Below, piece after piece: positions 51,664 through 61,176 of a stretch of DNA of 64,000 nucleotides (position 1 is the stretch's first letter; each line of letters opens with the position of its first letter). The notes beneath the pieces were generated by a model, which was not told where the DNA came from, did not search any database, and saw nothing but the letters and a program-made list of their open reading frames with translations. The stretch is from Lichenicoccus roseus. GTDB taxonomy: Bacteria > Pseudomonadota > Alphaproteobacteria > Acetobacterales > Acetobacteraceae. The position numbers and the translations under genes are program-made. Location: positions 62,001 through 126,000 of the forward strand of contig NZ_VCDI01000005.1 of NCBI RefSeq assembly GCF_005844085.1. The letters run 5' to 3'.

Positions 51664-53961
51664 ATGTCGGATTACACTCGGCCTCGCCTGCCCAAGCCCG
51701 ATCCCTCGCTGCTCAGACTGCGGTTGATCGGCCCGATGGCGGCACTCACACTCGACAACGAGAGCGTGCTGCCGCCCGGTCGCAAGACCCGTGGCCTGCT
51801 GGCGATCCTGGCGATGGCCGGCCGGCGGCCGGTGCTGCGGTCCAAGCTGGCCGAGCTGCTCTGGAGCCGGCGCTCCGAGGAACAGGCGCGGGCGTCGCTG
51901 CGGCAGGAGATCCATCGCCTGCTGGAGGCGCTGAACCCGGTCGGCACCTCGCTCATCAGCGTCGAGCGGCATTCGTTGTCGCTGCGCCCGGCGCTTACCA
52001 GCGTCGATGCCGAGCGCCTGCTGAACGCGAACGTCAACAACGTGATCAGCCACGCCGGCAGCGGTGCCAACGGAAGCAACGGGGCCGGGGGCGCCAGCTT
52101 CGGGGGCGCGCTGCCGACCCTCGACGGCGTGCTGCTCGAGGAACTCAACGGCACCGACCCCGCGCTCGATGCCTGGCTCGAGGGCGAACGCCGGCGGCTG
52201 CACGAGCATGTCCTTGAGCTGTACGAGGCGGCACTGCGGCGTCACCTCGACCCGTCCGCCACGGTCGCGACCTGCAGGCAGCTGCTGCTGCTCGACCCGC
52301 TGCACGAGACCGCCTGGCGCGGCCTGATCCAGGCGCAGCTGCAGCTTGGCGAGCGAGGTGCGGCGCTGCAGAGTGTCGATCGCTGCCTCGCCCTTTTCAG
52401 CGAGCGCGCTTCCGCGCAGCCCGGGCCGGAGCTGAGCCGGCTGGCGAGCGAACTGCGGCAAGGGCGGGCGTCGCCGGGCGGCATCGCCGAACCAGGCGCC
52501 GGCACCAGCGGGGATGCGGCCGATGCCGGGCCGGACGAACCGGCTGTTGGGGCGCACGCCGGCAACCGGCGCGGTGCCGAGGATCCCGGGATCGTCTCGA
52601 TCGCCAATCGCCGCCTGCACGAGCGCGGCATCGCGATCCTCGCCGTGCTGCCGCTGCTGGTGCTCGACGCCGATCTCGACAACCGCATGGTGCAGAGCCT
52701 GACCGACGGCATCATCGTCGGGCTGCACGACCTGCCGGTCATCACCGTCGTCAGCGGAACCGCGCTGGCGCAGGCGCTGGCGCATGGCCGCGACGACGCG
52801 CTGCTGCGCCGCAGCCTCGGCCTCGACTACGTGCTGGACGGCACCATCTCGCGCGGCCGCACCGGCCTGCGGGTCATCCTGCGCCTGCTCGACCTGCGCC
52901 TGAACGGCCACGTGGTCTGGGCCCGCCGCTACGACTGCCGGGACACCCAGGCCCCGGCGGATCCCGGCGACGCAAGCGCACCCGGCAAGCTGGATCTGAT
53001 CGACCAGGTGGCGGCGCAGGTGACCGCCCAGCTGCCGTGGGAGCTGCTTGTCATCGAAGGCAACCGGGTTGGATCGCGGCCGGCCGCCGAACTCAACCTG
53101 AACCAGCTCGCGCTGCGTGCGCTCTGCCTGATCATGCGGCCCGAGCGGGCGCAGAACGAGGCTGCCGGCGAGCTGCTGCGGCGCCTGGCCGGCATCGAGC
53201 CCGAGCATCCGCTGGGCTGGTTCGTCGCGGCACTGCGGCACATCTTCCGGTCGGCGCAGCGCTGGGGCGATGCGGCCTCCGAGGCGGCGGCGGCGGCGGC
53301 GGCGATCCAGAGCGCGCTGTCGCTGGGCGACGCCTCGCCCGCCACCATCGCCACCGCCGGCTACATCCGGAGCGAGCTGCAGGGCGACCCGGAGGCCGGG
53401 CTGGCGCTGATCGAGCGTGCGCTCGCGATGAACGACGGCGTGGCTCTCAGCCTGGCATTCTCCGCCTTCATCCTGGTGCGGTTCGGCCGGCTGGACGAGG
53501 CGGCGGAGCACTTCGACCGCTATGCCAGGATCCATCCGCTGCACCCGCTGCACCACATGCTGGACAGCGTCGGCATCACCATCGCGGTGCTGCAGGACCG
53601 GCTCCCCGATGCGGTGCAACTGGGCCGGCAGCTGGTCGAGCTGACGCCGTCTTTGCTCTGCCCGGCGATCCCGTGCCTGGCTGCCTATGGCCTGGCGGGG
53701 CTGGAGGGCGACGCCGAGCGACTGCTCGCCCGCATCGAGCTGATGAGCCCCGGTCTCAGCATCGACGCGGTGCTGCAGCATCAGGGCTTCCGGCGCGCCG
53801 GCGACGCCGAGCGGTTTGCCGCCGGCCTGCGTGCGGGCGGCATGCGGCAATCGCCGCGCTCCGGGTCGGCGGACGATGGCGGAGCTGCCGGCGCGGCGCC
53901 GACCGGCCGCGAGCCGCGGCTTTCGTCGCGCAGCGCGGGTGGCGTCCGCCTGGCTACCTGA
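51664..53961 (+). CDS. SARP/BTAD-type transcriptional regulator with TolB-like and TPR regions
   Basis: A 765-residue regulator from ATG 51664; the open frame to 51433 is non-conserved leader. Residues ~10-100 form a winged-helix DNA-binding domain (PGRKTRGLLAILAMAGRRPVLRSKLAELLW, RSEEQARASLRQEIHRLLEAL), and ~150-290 a bacterial transcriptional activation domain. About 340-480 (IAILAVLPLLVLD, LTDGIIVGLHDLPVITVVSG, YVLDGTISRGRTGLRVILRLLD) is the TolB/adenylate-cyclase-associated domain, and ~500-730 contains TPR-like helices. The layout matches proteobacterial SARP-like regulators of unknown ligand. It is divergent from OYE, a plausible target. Confidence 0.83.
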   Translation: MSDYTRPRLPKPDPSLLRLRLIGPMAALTLDNESVLPPGRKTRGLLAILAMAGRRPVLRSKLAELLWSRRSEEQARASLRQEIHRLLEALNPVGTSLISVERHSLSLRPALTSVDAERLLNANVNNVISHAGSGANGSNGAGGASFGGALPTLDGVLLEELNGTDPALDAWLEGERRRLHEHVLELYEAALRRHLDPSATVATCRQLLLLDPLHETAWRGLIQAQLQLGERGAALQSVDRCLALFSERASAQPGPELSRLASELRQGRASPGGIAEPGAGTSGDAADAGPDEPAVGAHAGNRRGAEDPGIVSIANRRLHERGIAILAVLPLLVLDADLDNRMVQSLTDGIIVGLHDLPVITVVSGTALAQALAHGRDDALLRRSLGLDYVLDGTISRGRTGLRVILRLLDLRLNGHVVWARRYDCRDTQAPADPGDASAPGKLDLIDQVAAQVTAQLPWELLVIEGNRVGSRPAAELNLNQLALRALCLIMRPERAQNEAAGELLRRLAGIEPEHPLGWFVAALRHIFRSAQRWGDAASEAAAAAAAIQSALSLGDASPATIATAGYIRSELQGDPEAGLALIERALAMNDGVALSLAFSAFILVRFGRLDEAAEHFDRYARIHPLHPLHHMLDSVGITIAVLQDRLPDAVQLGRQLVELTPSLLCPAIPCLAAYGLAGLEGDAERLLARIELMSPGLSIDAVLQHQGFRRAGDAERFAAGLRAGGMRQSPRSGSADDGGAAGAAPTGREPRLSSRSAGGVRLAT

Positions 53962-54100
53962 AGCAGGCGGGGTCGGCTTGGCGACGTGAAGCGGGCAGGG
54001 TAGATACGGGTCCCTCGCCCGTCAGGCATGCGGCCGGGTCAGGCCCATGCCGCTCAACCCCTCCGGCGCCCCCGCATGCGCCAAGCGATACAGAGGCTGC

Positions 54101-54607
54101 ATGACCGCCCGTCTTGGATCCGCTACCGCCGCCTTGCTGCTGGCCGCCACCATGGCCGCCTGCTCCAACAACTCGGGCGGCCGTACCGTCGACACCACCG
54201 GCGACACCACGGCTCTGAGCGCACCTCGTAACCACCTGCTGGGCGAGGATCGCAGTGCCACCGGCGGCGACCAGGCGCAGGCCGGCGTCAACGCCTTCCT
54301 GTGGCGCGGCGCGATCGACACCCTGTCCTTCATGCCGTTCGCCTCGGCCGACCCGGTCGGCGGCATCATCATCACCGATTGGTACAGCCCTCCGACCACG
54401 TCCGGCGAGCGCTTCAAGGCGACCGCCTACATTCTCGGCAAGCAGCTGCGCTCGGACGCCATCCGCGTCGCGATCTTCCGGCAGACGCTGCAGGACGGGG
54501 CGTGGGTCGACGCGCTGGTGGCGCCGAACACCGCGCCCGACATCACCAGCAAGATCCTCGCGCGGGCGCGCCAGCTGCGTGCGGATGCCGGCCAGAGCGG
54601 CAGCTGA
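54101..54607 (+). CDS. DUF3576 lipoprotein
   Basis: A 168-residue protein with a lipoprotein signal ([13 protein letters not shown], Cys near 21) and the DUF3576 domain ([55 protein letters not shown]). This family is restricted to alphaproteobacteria and typically lies just upstream of leuS, as here (7 bp). The function is unknown; an outer-membrane-associated role next to lptE is possible. AGAGG precedes ATG 54101. Confidence 0.88.
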   Translation: MTARLGSATAALLLAATMAACSNNSGGRTVDTTGDTTALSAPRNHLLGEDRSATGGDQAQAGVNAFLWRGAIDTLSFMPFASADPVGGIIITDWYSPPTTSGERFKATAYILGKQLRSDAIRVAIFRQTLQDGAWVDALVAPNTAPDITSKILARARQLRADAGQSGS

Positions 54608-54614
54608 GCCGCCG

Positions 54615-57239
54615 ATGTCGGGACCGTCCTCCGGAATCACGCAGGCCGGGCACGAGCAGGACCCGGGCGCCCAGTATGACTTCAGGGCAAGCGAGCCGCA
54701 CTGGCAGGCGGAATGGACGCGGCGCGGCTGCTTCGACGTCGAGGACGTGCCGCCGGAGGGCCAGCCTACCTACTACGTGCTGGAGATGTTCCCCTATCCG
54801 AGCGGCCAGCTCCACATGGGCCATGTCCGCAACTACACGCTGGGCGACGTGGTGGCGCGCTACAGGCGTGCGCGCGGCTACGCGGTGCTGCATCCGATGG
54901 GGTGGGACGCCTTCGGGCTGCCGGCGGAGAACGCGGCGCGCGAGCGCGGCGTGCATCCGGCAGCCTGGACCTTCAGCAACATCGCGACCATGCGCGAGAC
55001 CCTGCAACGGCTCGGCTTCTCGCTGAACTGGGACCGCGAGTTCGCCACCTGCGAGCCGCGCTACTACGGCCACCAGCAGAAGCTGTTCCTCGACATGATG
55101 GCCGCTGGGCTCGCCGAGCGTCGCGAGAGCTGGGTGAACTGGGACCCGGTCGACCAGACCGTGCTCGCCAACGAGCAGGTGGTGGACGGGCGCGGCTGGC
55201 GCTCCGGTGCCGTGGTCGAGAAGAAGCAGCTCAGCCAGTGGTTCCTGCGCATCACCAGGGAGGCGCCGGCGCTGCTGGAGGCGCTGGACGGACTGGAGCG
55301 CTGGCCGGAGCGGGTGCGCACCATGCAGGCGCGCTGGATCGGTCGTTCCGAGGGCGCGCGGGTGCGGTTCCCGCTGATGGCTCCCGAGGCGGGCATCGAC
55401 CGGCTGGAGGTCTTCACCACACGCCCGGACACGCTGTTCGGCATGTCGTTCCTGGCGATCGCCCCCGAGCATCCGTTGGCCGCCGCGGTGGCGGCGCGCA
55501 ACGAGGCGGCGGCGGGGTTCGTGGCCGAGTGCCGCAGCCTGGGCACCAGCGAGGAGGCGATCGAGACCGCCGAGAAGCGCGGCTTCGACACCGGCCTGCG
55601 TGTCGGGCATCCCTTCATGCCGGGGATCAGCTTCCCGGTCTGGATCGCCAACTTCGTGCTGATGGAATACGGCACCGGCGCGATCTTCGGCTGCCCGTGC
55701 GGCGATGCCCGCGACTACGAGTTCGCCCGCAAGTACGACCTGCCGATCCCGCTGGTGGTGGCGCCGCCCGATGGCGTGCCGCCCGGCGACCGCGCCTATG
55801 ACGGGCCCGGCACCCTGATCGGCTCCGGCTTCCTCGACGGACTCGACACCGAGGCCGGACGCCGTGCCGCGATCGTGCGTCTCGAGGAGATCGATGCCGG
55901 GCACGGGGTGGTGAACTGGCGGCTGCGCGACTGGGGCGTGTCGCGGCAGCGCTACTGGGGCTGTCCGATCCCGGTGATCCACTGCGACACCTGCGGCGCG
56001 GTGCCGGTACCGGACGACCAGCTGCCGGTGGTGCTGCCGGAGGATGTCCGCTTCGACCTGCCGGGCAATCCGCTCGACCACCATCCGACCTGGAAGCATG
56101 TCGACTGCCCGCGCTGCGGATCGCCCGCCCGGCGCGAGACCGACACCTTCGATACCTTCGTCGACAGCTCCTGGTATTTCGCCCGCTTCACCGCGCCGAA
56201 CGCCGCCACCCCGACCTCGCGCGCGGCGGCGGACCGCTGGCTGCCGGTGGACCAATATGTCGGCGGCATCGAGCACGCCATCCTGCACCTGCTGTACGCC
56301 CGGTTCTTCACCCGGGCGATGCACCGGACCGGCCACCTCGGCCTGGACGAGCCGTTCGCCGGCCTGTTCACCCAGGGCATGGTCAACCACGAGAGCTACC
56401 GCGACGCGGATGGCACCTGGCTGTACCCGGAGGAGGTCGAGCGCCGCTCGAACGGCGCGGTCCGGCGCGACACCGGCGGCGCGGTCACCATCGGGCGGGT
56501 CGAGAAGATGTCGAAGTCGCGCCGCAATACGGTGGCGCCATCGGCGATCATCGAGCGCTACGGCGCCGACACCGCGCGCTGGTTCGTGCTGTCCGACAGC
56601 CCGCCCGAGCGCGACATGGAATGGACGGAGGCGGGCGTCGCCGGTGCAGCGCGCTTCGGCCAGCGGCTGTTCCGGCTGGTCGCCACCGTCGCGGCGTCCG
56701 GCGATACGCAGGCGGCGGCGCCGGATATCGTCCCGGACGCCGCCGACCGGATGCGCCGGGCCACCCACCGCACCATCGCCAGCGTGACCGAGGCGCTGGA
56801 CGGCTTCACCTTCAACGTGGCGGTGGCGCGGCTGCACGAACTCACCAACGCGCTGGCCGACGCGGTTCGGGAGACCGCACCGGGCCTTGGCCATGCGCGT
56901 GCCGAGGCGGCGCGTACGCTCTGCCTGCTGAGCGCCCCGATGATGCCGCATCTCGCCGAGACGATGCTCGCCCTGCTCGAGCCGGGCGCCGCACTCGCCG
57001 CCGAACGGCCGTGGCCAGAGGCCGATCCGGCCTTGCTGGTGGCCCGCCAGGTGACGATCGCGGTGCAGATCATGGGCAAGCTGCGCGGCACCATCGAGAC
57101 CGCGCCGGACGAGGCCGCCGACCGCGTGCTGGCCCTGGCGGAGGCGGAACCGAACGTGCAGCGGCTTCTGGAAGGCAGGCGCATCGTCAAGCGCATCCAT
57201 GTCCCCGGCCGGATCGTGAACTTCGTGGTGGCGGGATGA
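54615..57239 (+). CDS. leuS: Leucyl-tRNA synthetase
   Basis: An 874-residue class I aminoacyl-tRNA synthetase. The HIGH-type motif is HMGH at 67-70, the editing (CP1) domain occupies about 225-425 with [12 protein letters not shown], and KMSKS is at 631-635. [25 protein letters not shown] is characteristic of LeuRS. The C-terminal anticodon-binding domain and tRNA-contact region end at IVNFVVAG. The start ATG 54615 follows the DUF3576 gene by 7 bp; the open frame upstream crosses that gene. It overlaps lptE by ATGA. Confidence 0.97.
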   Translation: MSGPSSGITQAGHEQDPGAQYDFRASEPHWQAEWTRRGCFDVEDVPPEGQPTYYVLEMFPYPSGQLHMGHVRNYTLGDVVARYRRARGYAVLHPMGWDAFGLPAENAARERGVHPAAWTFSNIATMRETLQRLGFSLNWDREFATCEPRYYGHQQKLFLDMMAAGLAERRESWVNWDPVDQTVLANEQVVDGRGWRSGAVVEKKQLSQWFLRITREAPALLEALDGLERWPERVRTMQARWIGRSEGARVRFPLMAPEAGIDRLEVFTTRPDTLFGMSFLAIAPEHPLAAAVAARNEAAAGFVAECRSLGTSEEAIETAEKRGFDTGLRVGHPFMPGISFPVWIANFVLMEYGTGAIFGCPCGDARDYEFARKYDLPIPLVVAPPDGVPPGDRAYDGPGTLIGSGFLDGLDTEAGRRAAIVRLEEIDAGHGVVNWRLRDWGVSRQRYWGCPIPVIHCDTCGAVPVPDDQLPVVLPEDVRFDLPGNPLDHHPTWKHVDCPRCGSPARRETDTFDTFVDSSWYFARFTAPNAATPTSRAAADRWLPVDQYVGGIEHAILHLLYARFFTRAMHRTGHLGLDEPFAGLFTQGMVNHESYRDADGTWLYPEEVERRSNGAVRRDTGGAVTIGRVEKMSKSRRNTVAPSAIIERYGADTARWFVLSDSPPERDMEWTEAGVAGAARFGQRLFRLVATVAASGDTQAAAPDIVPDAADRMRRATHRTIASVTEALDGFTFNVAVARLHELTNALADAVRETAPGLGHARAEAARTLCLLSAPMMPHLAETMLALLEPGAALAAERPWPEADPALLVARQVTIAVQIMGKLRGTIETAPDEAADRVLALAEAEPNVQRLLEGRRIVKRIHVPGRIVNFVVAG

Positions 57240-57919
57240 GCGTTCCGCGCCGCCTGATGCTGCTGGCCCTGGTGCCGCTGCTGGCCGGCTGCGGCTTCCA
57301 CCCGCTGAACCAGCCGCGCGCGGACGCGCATCTGCCGGATATCTTCGTCTCCACCATTCCGGGCCGCGAAGGGCAGCTGCTGCGCCAGGCGATCCAGCAG
57401 CGCCTCGCGGGGTCGGACCAGGCCAGCCCCGAGGGCTACACCCTCACGGTCGGCTACGCGCTGAGCGCCGAGGCGATCGACATCCACGGCGACAACACCA
57501 GCGGGCGCACCCGCGTGGTCGGGCGCGCCGAATGGACCCTGGCCAGCGTATCTCCGGCGCCCGCGATCCTGGCGACCGGCAGCGCCCGGTCGGTCGACGG
57601 CTACAACGTCTTCGAGGCGCAGTATTTCGCCCAGACCCTGGCGGGGGAGAACACCTCCGGCCGCCTCGCCGGCAATCTTGCCGACACCATCCAGCAGCAG
57701 CTGGCGGGCTGGTTCGCCGCCCACCCGACCGCCGCCGACCGGGCGGCAGTTGCGGCCAGCGGCGCTCCCGCTCCGGTGCAGGGCTCGGCACCGGCTCCGA
57801 AGTCGCAACGCGGCTTCCTCGGTCCGCAGGATGTGCCGGGCAACAGCGACGAGTCGCCGCTGCAGCAGGTCGGTCCGGACGGCCTGCCATCCGGCGCGAT
57901 CGGCCGCACCTACCAGTGA
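57236..57919 (+). CDS. lptE: LPS-assembly lipoprotein LptE
   Basis: A 227-residue lipoprotein (signal [16 protein letters not shown], lipid Cys at about 20) with the LptE fold. It should plug the LptD barrel and help insert lipopolysaccharide at the outer leaflet. The GCGFHPL start is a hallmark of LptE. The C-terminal ~60 residues (from APAPVQGS) are Pro/Ser-rich and probably disordered. It overlaps leuS by ATGA, and holA follows, the common alphaproteobacterial order. Confidence 0.88.
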   Translation: MSVPRRLMLLALVPLLAGCGFHPLNQPRADAHLPDIFVSTIPGREGQLLRQAIQQRLAGSDQASPEGYTLTVGYALSAEAIDIHGDNTSGRTRVVGRAEWTLASVSPAPAILATGSARSVDGYNVFEAQYFAQTLAGENTSGRLAGNLADTIQQQLAGWFAAHPTAADRAAVAASGAPAPVQGSAPAPKSQRGFLGPQDVPGNSDESPLQQVGPDGLPSGAIGRTYQ

Positions 57920-57976
57920 GGCGGCGCTGTTGGCGCCCGCCACTCTCCCCGTTACCGGCGTGACGGGAAGGCCCGC

Positions 57977-59035
57977 GTGAAGGTCGACGCGCGGCAGGCG
58001 GGACGTGTGTTGGCGGCCCCAGGCGCGATGCGGGCGATCCTGCTGCACGGCGACGACCACGGGCTGATCCGCGAGCGTGCGGCGGAGGCGGTGCGCGCGG
58101 TCGCCGGCAGCCTCGACGATCCGTTCCGCGTCGCCATCCTCGACCGCGAGGCGCACGACCGGCTGGAGGAGGAGGCGACCGCCCTCTCCCTGATCGGCGG
58201 CCGGCGGGCGGTCTGGGTACGGGAGGCCACCGACGGGCTGCATGCGGCGCTCGGACGCCTGTTGCCGGGCAAGGCCGGTCGTGGTGCGGCTGGCTCGGCG
58301 GGCAGGCCGCCCGAGGAGGAAGCGCTGATCGTGATCGAGGCCGGGGCGCTGCCGTCGCGCGCCAAGCTGCGGGCGCTGGTCGAGGCAGCGCCGGAGGCCG
58401 CCGCGATCGCCTGCTACCCGGAAGAGGGTCGCGCGCTGGAGGGCTCGATCGCGCGCATGCTGGAGGCCGAGCGGGTCCGTATCGAGCCGGACGCGCTCGC
58501 GTGGCTCGCCAGCCGTCTCGGCGCCGATCGGGCCGCCGGACGCGGCGAGGTCGAGAAGCTGGCGCTGTATGCCGAGCCGGGCGGCCGGCTGACGCTCGAG
58601 GACGTGCAGGCGGTCACCGGCGATGCCGCAGGCGCCTCCCTGGAGGATGCGGCGTTCGCCGCCACCGCCGGCGACCGCGCCGCTGCCGACCTGGCGATCG
58701 AGCGCGCCCTTGCCGAGGGATCGTCGCCGGTGGCACTGGCCCGTGTCCTGTTGTCCCACCTGCATCGCCTGCGCCAGACACGGTTGCTGGCCGATGCCGG
58801 CACGGCGCCGTCCGAGGCGATGGCGCGGCTACGCCCGCCGGTGTTCTTCAAGCGCACCGCGCAGTTCGGCCGCGCCCTCGGCCTGTGGTCCGCCGCCGGG
58901 CTGTTCGAGGCAGCGGTCGAGACCAGCCGGCTCGAGCTGGCCTGCAAGCAGACCGGCGCACCCGACCAGGTGCTGGCACGCCGGCACATCGCGATGCTGG
59001 CCGGACGTGCGGCTGCCGGCCAACGGCGTGCCTGA
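57977..59035 (+). CDS. holA: DNA polymerase III subunit delta
   Basis: A 352-residue clamp-loader subunit from GTG 57977. It has the N-terminal HolA module (ILLHGDDHGLIRERA, ALSLIGGRRAVWV), the ALIVIEAGALPSRAKLR segment of the second domain, and the C-terminal collar domain (LEDAAFAATAGDRAAADLAIERAL, VFFKRTAQFGRALGLW). The delta subunit opens the beta sliding clamp. It follows lptE by 57 bp and precedes the tRNA-Arg gene. Confidence 0.9.
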   Translation: MKVDARQAGRVLAAPGAMRAILLHGDDHGLIRERAAEAVRAVAGSLDDPFRVAILDREAHDRLEEEATALSLIGGRRAVWVREATDGLHAALGRLLPGKAGRGAAGSAGRPPEEEALIVIEAGALPSRAKLRALVEAAPEAAAIACYPEEGRALEGSIARMLEAERVRIEPDALAWLASRLGADRAAGRGEVEKLALYAEPGGRLTLEDVQAVTGDAAGASLEDAAFAATAGDRAAADLAIERALAEGSSPVALARVLLSHLHRLRQTRLLADAGTAPSEAMARLRPPVFFKRTAQFGRALGLWSAAGLFEAAVETSRLELACKQTGAPDQVLARRHIAMLAGRAAAGQRRA

Positions 59036-59055
59036 AGTCCCGCAGGTCTGACGCC

Positions 59056-59085
59056 TTGCCGAGGCAGGTTCCGCCCGGCTAGAAG
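59056..59085 (+). promoter_or_regulatory. Probable promoter of tRNA-Arg
   Basis: TTGCCG at 59056-59061 and CTAGAA at 59079-59084 are separated by 17 bp and end 11 bp before the tRNA 5' nucleotide. Spacing and -35 match a housekeeping promoter well; the -10 is moderate. Confidence 0.5.
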
Positions 59086-59095
59086 GAGCCTGGTT

Positions 59096-59409
59096 GTCCG
59101 CGTAGCTCAGCCGGATAGAGCACAGGATTCCTTGTCACCAACTGGGCGTCGCGAGGGGAAACCGCGCGGCGGATCCGCTCAAAGTCGGGGAAAGCTGTGG
59201 CGCGCAGGCGCCGTGCCGATCCCGAGCCAAGCCCCGTGGCGACACGGGGAAGGTGTAGAGACTGGACGGGCGGCACCTAAGGGTTCCGGCCTAGGGTGAA
59301 GGGACAGTCCAGACCACGAACGCCGGTCCGGCTTGCCGGGGCGGCGGCGGCGAAAGTCGAAGTGGGATGAATCCTGGGGCCGTGGGTTCGAATCCCGCCG
59401 CGGACACCA
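59096..59409 (+). tRNA. tRNA-Arg(CCU) interrupted by a group I intron
   Basis: Exon 1 is 59096-59132 and exon 2 is 59370-59409. After joining, the 77-nt tRNA has a perfect 7-bp acceptor stem (GTCCGCG with CGCGGAC), D stem GCTC/GAGC, anticodon stem CAGGA/TCCTG, anticodon loop TTCCTAA with CCT at 34-36, variable loop GGGCC, T arm GTGGG-TTCGAAT-CCCGC, discriminator A, and an encoded CCA end. It should decode AGG, a rare codon in a GC-rich genome. The unspliced transcript cannot form a normal anticodon loop, so splicing is required. Confidence 0.93.
59133..59369 (+). ncRNA. Group I self-splicing intron (IC3-like) in the tRNA anticodon loop
   Basis: A 237-nt insertion after anticodon base 36. The last exon base is U and the intron ends in G, as group I splicing requires. 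An internal guide GGGAA (59156-59160) pairs with the 5' exon end TTCCT, giving the conserved U-G pair. P7 can form from GACTG (59260-59264) and CAGTC (59305-59309). Core segments GGTGTAGAGACT, GGCACCTAAG and GGCGAAAGTC closely resemble the small tRNA introns of Azoarcus and Agrobacterium as I remember them. No endonuclease ORF fits inside. Confidence 0.92.
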
Positions 59410-59432
59410 GACGACCAGATTGCAGGCACGGG

Positions 59433-60506
59433 TCAATCCGCTGCCGTCGCAGGCGTTGCGACCTCGACCTCGTCGAGCCGCTTCACGCGGTAGACGATGA
59501 CCGACACCAGCCAGCTGGTCGCGAAGATGCCGATGATCGCGTAGCCGAGCGTGCTGAAATTGTCGTTCAGGTCGCCCATGCGGTCCCAGAACCAGCCCTT
59601 GAGGCTCAGCTCGCTGCCGACCAGGCCGAGCGTCTCGATCCCGCCGATCAGCAGCCCGACGATGGCCGACACCACGGTGATGGTCAGGTTGTAGTAGAGC
59701 TTCCTGATCGGCTTGACGAAGGCCCAGCCATAGGCGCCGAGCATCAGGATGCCGTCGGTGGTGTCGATCAGGGACATCCCCGCCGAGAACAGCGCGGGGA
59801 AGGCCAGGATCGACCAGACCGGCAGGCCGTGGCCGGCCTCGGTGGCGGCGACCGTGAGCAGGCTCACCTCCGTTGCCGTATCGAAGCCGAGACCGAACAG
59901 GAACCCTACCAGCAGCATCTGCCAGGAATGATCCACCAGCCGGAACAGCGGCCGCAGCAGGCGCGCGATGAGCCCCCGGTTGTTCAGCAGGATGTTGAAG
60001 CTGTCGTCGTCATAGGCACCGCCGCCGCGGACATGGCGCCACGTCCGGTAGACGCCGCGTGCGATGGCGAGGTTCATGACCGCCATCGCCAGCAGGAAGC
60101 AGCCGGAGACCAGCGTGCTGACGGTCCCTGCCACGTCGTTGAACGCGCTGAAGCCCGACTGGATCTTCATCACCGTGAAGGCGATCATGGCCGTGCCGAT
60201 CACCAGCACCGTGGAGTGCCCGATCGAGAAGAAGAACCCCGTCGTCACCGGGCGCTTGCCATCCTGCATCAGCTTGCGGGTGACGTTGTCGATGGCGGCG
60301 ATATGGTCGGCATCCACCGCGTGGCGAAGGCCGAAGCTGTAGGCTAGCAGCGCGGTTCCGAGCAGGACGGGATGGTGGCGGAAGGCGATCAGCGCATAGG
60401 CGGCGGAACCGGCGTTGAAGGCCAGCAGCAGGCCGTAGATGCCGAGGACCTTGCCCCGGACGTTGGTTCCTTCATCACGGAAGATGCTTCGCAGGACCAC
60501 GAGCAT
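59433..60506 (-). CDS. NiCoT-family nickel/cobalt transporter
   Basis: A 357-residue membrane protein of the HoxN/NixA family. RHAVDADHI at 61-69 is the metal-selectivity signature in helix 2, and LGFDTATEVSLL is the second family motif. Eight hydrophobic segments are visible, including FFFSIGHSTVLVIGTAM. The start ATG 60506 is preceded by GGAGA eight bases upstream. A cobalamin riboswitch lies upstream, so the physiological substrate is most likely cobalt for vitamin B12 synthesis, with expression falling when B12 is plentiful. Confidence 0.93.
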   Translation of the reverse strand: MLVVLRSIFRDEGTNVRGKVLGIYGLLLAFNAGSAAYALIAFRHHPVLLGTALLAYSFGLRHAVDADHIAAIDNVTRKLMQDGKRPVTTGFFFSIGHSTVLVIGTAMIAFTVMKIQSGFSAFNDVAGTVSTLVSGCFLLAMAVMNLAIARGVYRTWRHVRGGGAYDDDSFNILLNNRGLIARLLRPLFRLVDHSWQMLLVGFLFGLGFDTATEVSLLTVAATEAGHGLPVWSILAFPALFSAGMSLIDTTDGILMLGAYGWAFVKPIRKLYYNLTITVVSAIVGLLIGGIETLGLVGSELSLKGWFWDRMGDLNDNFSTLGYAIIGIFATSWLVSVIVYRVKRLDEVEVATPATAAD

Positions 60507-60920
60507 GCGTCGTCTCCGGCCCCCGGGGCACCCCGCCCGGCGACACTGGCTGATGCGACGATGGCAGGTCTCCTGGCTCACGGTTCCACGCCCCGGGGGG
60601 CATCGCCGCAGCAGGCCCTGTCTTCCCGAGCCGAAAATGGCTCAGTGACCCGGAAACGGCCCCTGAGGGGGCCGGTCACGGACGGACCGGCAGCTCACCG
60701 CTGACAGTTGCGGGGGCAGCCACCGACTTGCTCCCGGACCAAGATCCCGCCGGAGCGCACGGTGTTCCCTTTTCAACCCGCTCGCGCGGGACCATCGACG
60801 CTCCGGTCTAGCCGATCCTCCCGGGGGTTGCCACCGATACGGCGAAATCGCCTATGCCAGCGGATTGCGGAGTCTGTTCCTGATATGTTCTCATGGTCGC
60901 GGAAGGGTTGGGAGGGGACG
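60507..60920. other. 414-bp gene-free stretch: cobalamin riboswitch leader plus short spacer
   Basis: On the minus strand this gap holds the leader of the Ni/Co transporter, with the cobalamin riboswitch at 60555-60775. The segment 60507-60554 between riboswitch and start contains a GGGG/CCCC hairpin close to the ribosome site. The remaining 60776-60920 should carry promoters for both directions; I could not place boxes with confidence. Confidence 0.6.
60555..60775 (-). promoter_or_regulatory. Cobalamin riboswitch
   Basis: Read on the minus strand, the B12 box AGCCAGGAGACCTGCC occupies 60578-60563, matching the conserved consensus. Upstream are the conserved GGTGGCTGCCCCCGCAACTGT-type segment (near 60725-60705) and a 5' GGGAACACCG arm near 60770. 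A GGGGTGCCCC hairpin (60528-60519) follows the B12 box, close to the ribosome site, and could control translation. It precedes the cobalt transporter, a typical target. Exact boundaries are approximate. Confidence 0.9.
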
Positions 60921-61103
60921 ATGGACGGCGATACGGACCGCGAGCCGCTAAGTGTCGAGGCCCTGCATGCGGTCCTCACCGCCGCCCTCGAGCGCCAGCG
61001 CGGCCAGCGGCGGGCTGCCCTCGACGCAATGACGGCTCGCCTGCTGGCGCGCGAGCTGGAACGCGACGGGTATTGCCTCGCGCGGATCCCGTCGACGGCG
61101 TAG
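60921..61103 (+). CDS. Small hypothetical protein (60 aa)
   Basis: A 60-residue frame starting at ATG 60921, preceded by GGGAGGGGACG, a very strong ribosome site. The product (VEALHAVLTAALERQRGQRRAALDAMTARLLARELERDGY) looks like a single amphipathic helix hairpin with many Arg residues. No family is recognised. The frame is open upstream, but only this part follows a ribosome site. Confidence 0.45.
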   Translation: MDGDTDREPLSVEALHAVLTAALERQRGQRRAALDAMTARLLARELERDGYCLARIPSTA

Positions 61104-61176
61104 CGCGGGACGACCGTGTTTCCCGCCAGGATCCGGTCTCGGACAGGGCTTCAGGTTCACGTCGCCGGCACCAGCG

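Noticed and set aside
54543-57200. 885-residue open frame antisense to leuS
   Set aside because: The opposite strand encodes a complete leucyl-tRNA synthetase with all motifs; the antisense product is His/Arg-rich without recognisable features.
59134-59369. Intron region considered as a pseudo-tRNA with an insertion or integrated element
   Set aside because: No direct repeats, integrase or ORF is present; splice-site rules, guide pairing and core motifs fit a group I intron and the exons rebuild a perfect tRNA.
60708-60920. Upstream extension of the small ORF at 60921
   Set aside because: It overlaps the cobalamin riboswitch region and lacks a ribosome site; only the part after GGGAGGGG is plausible.
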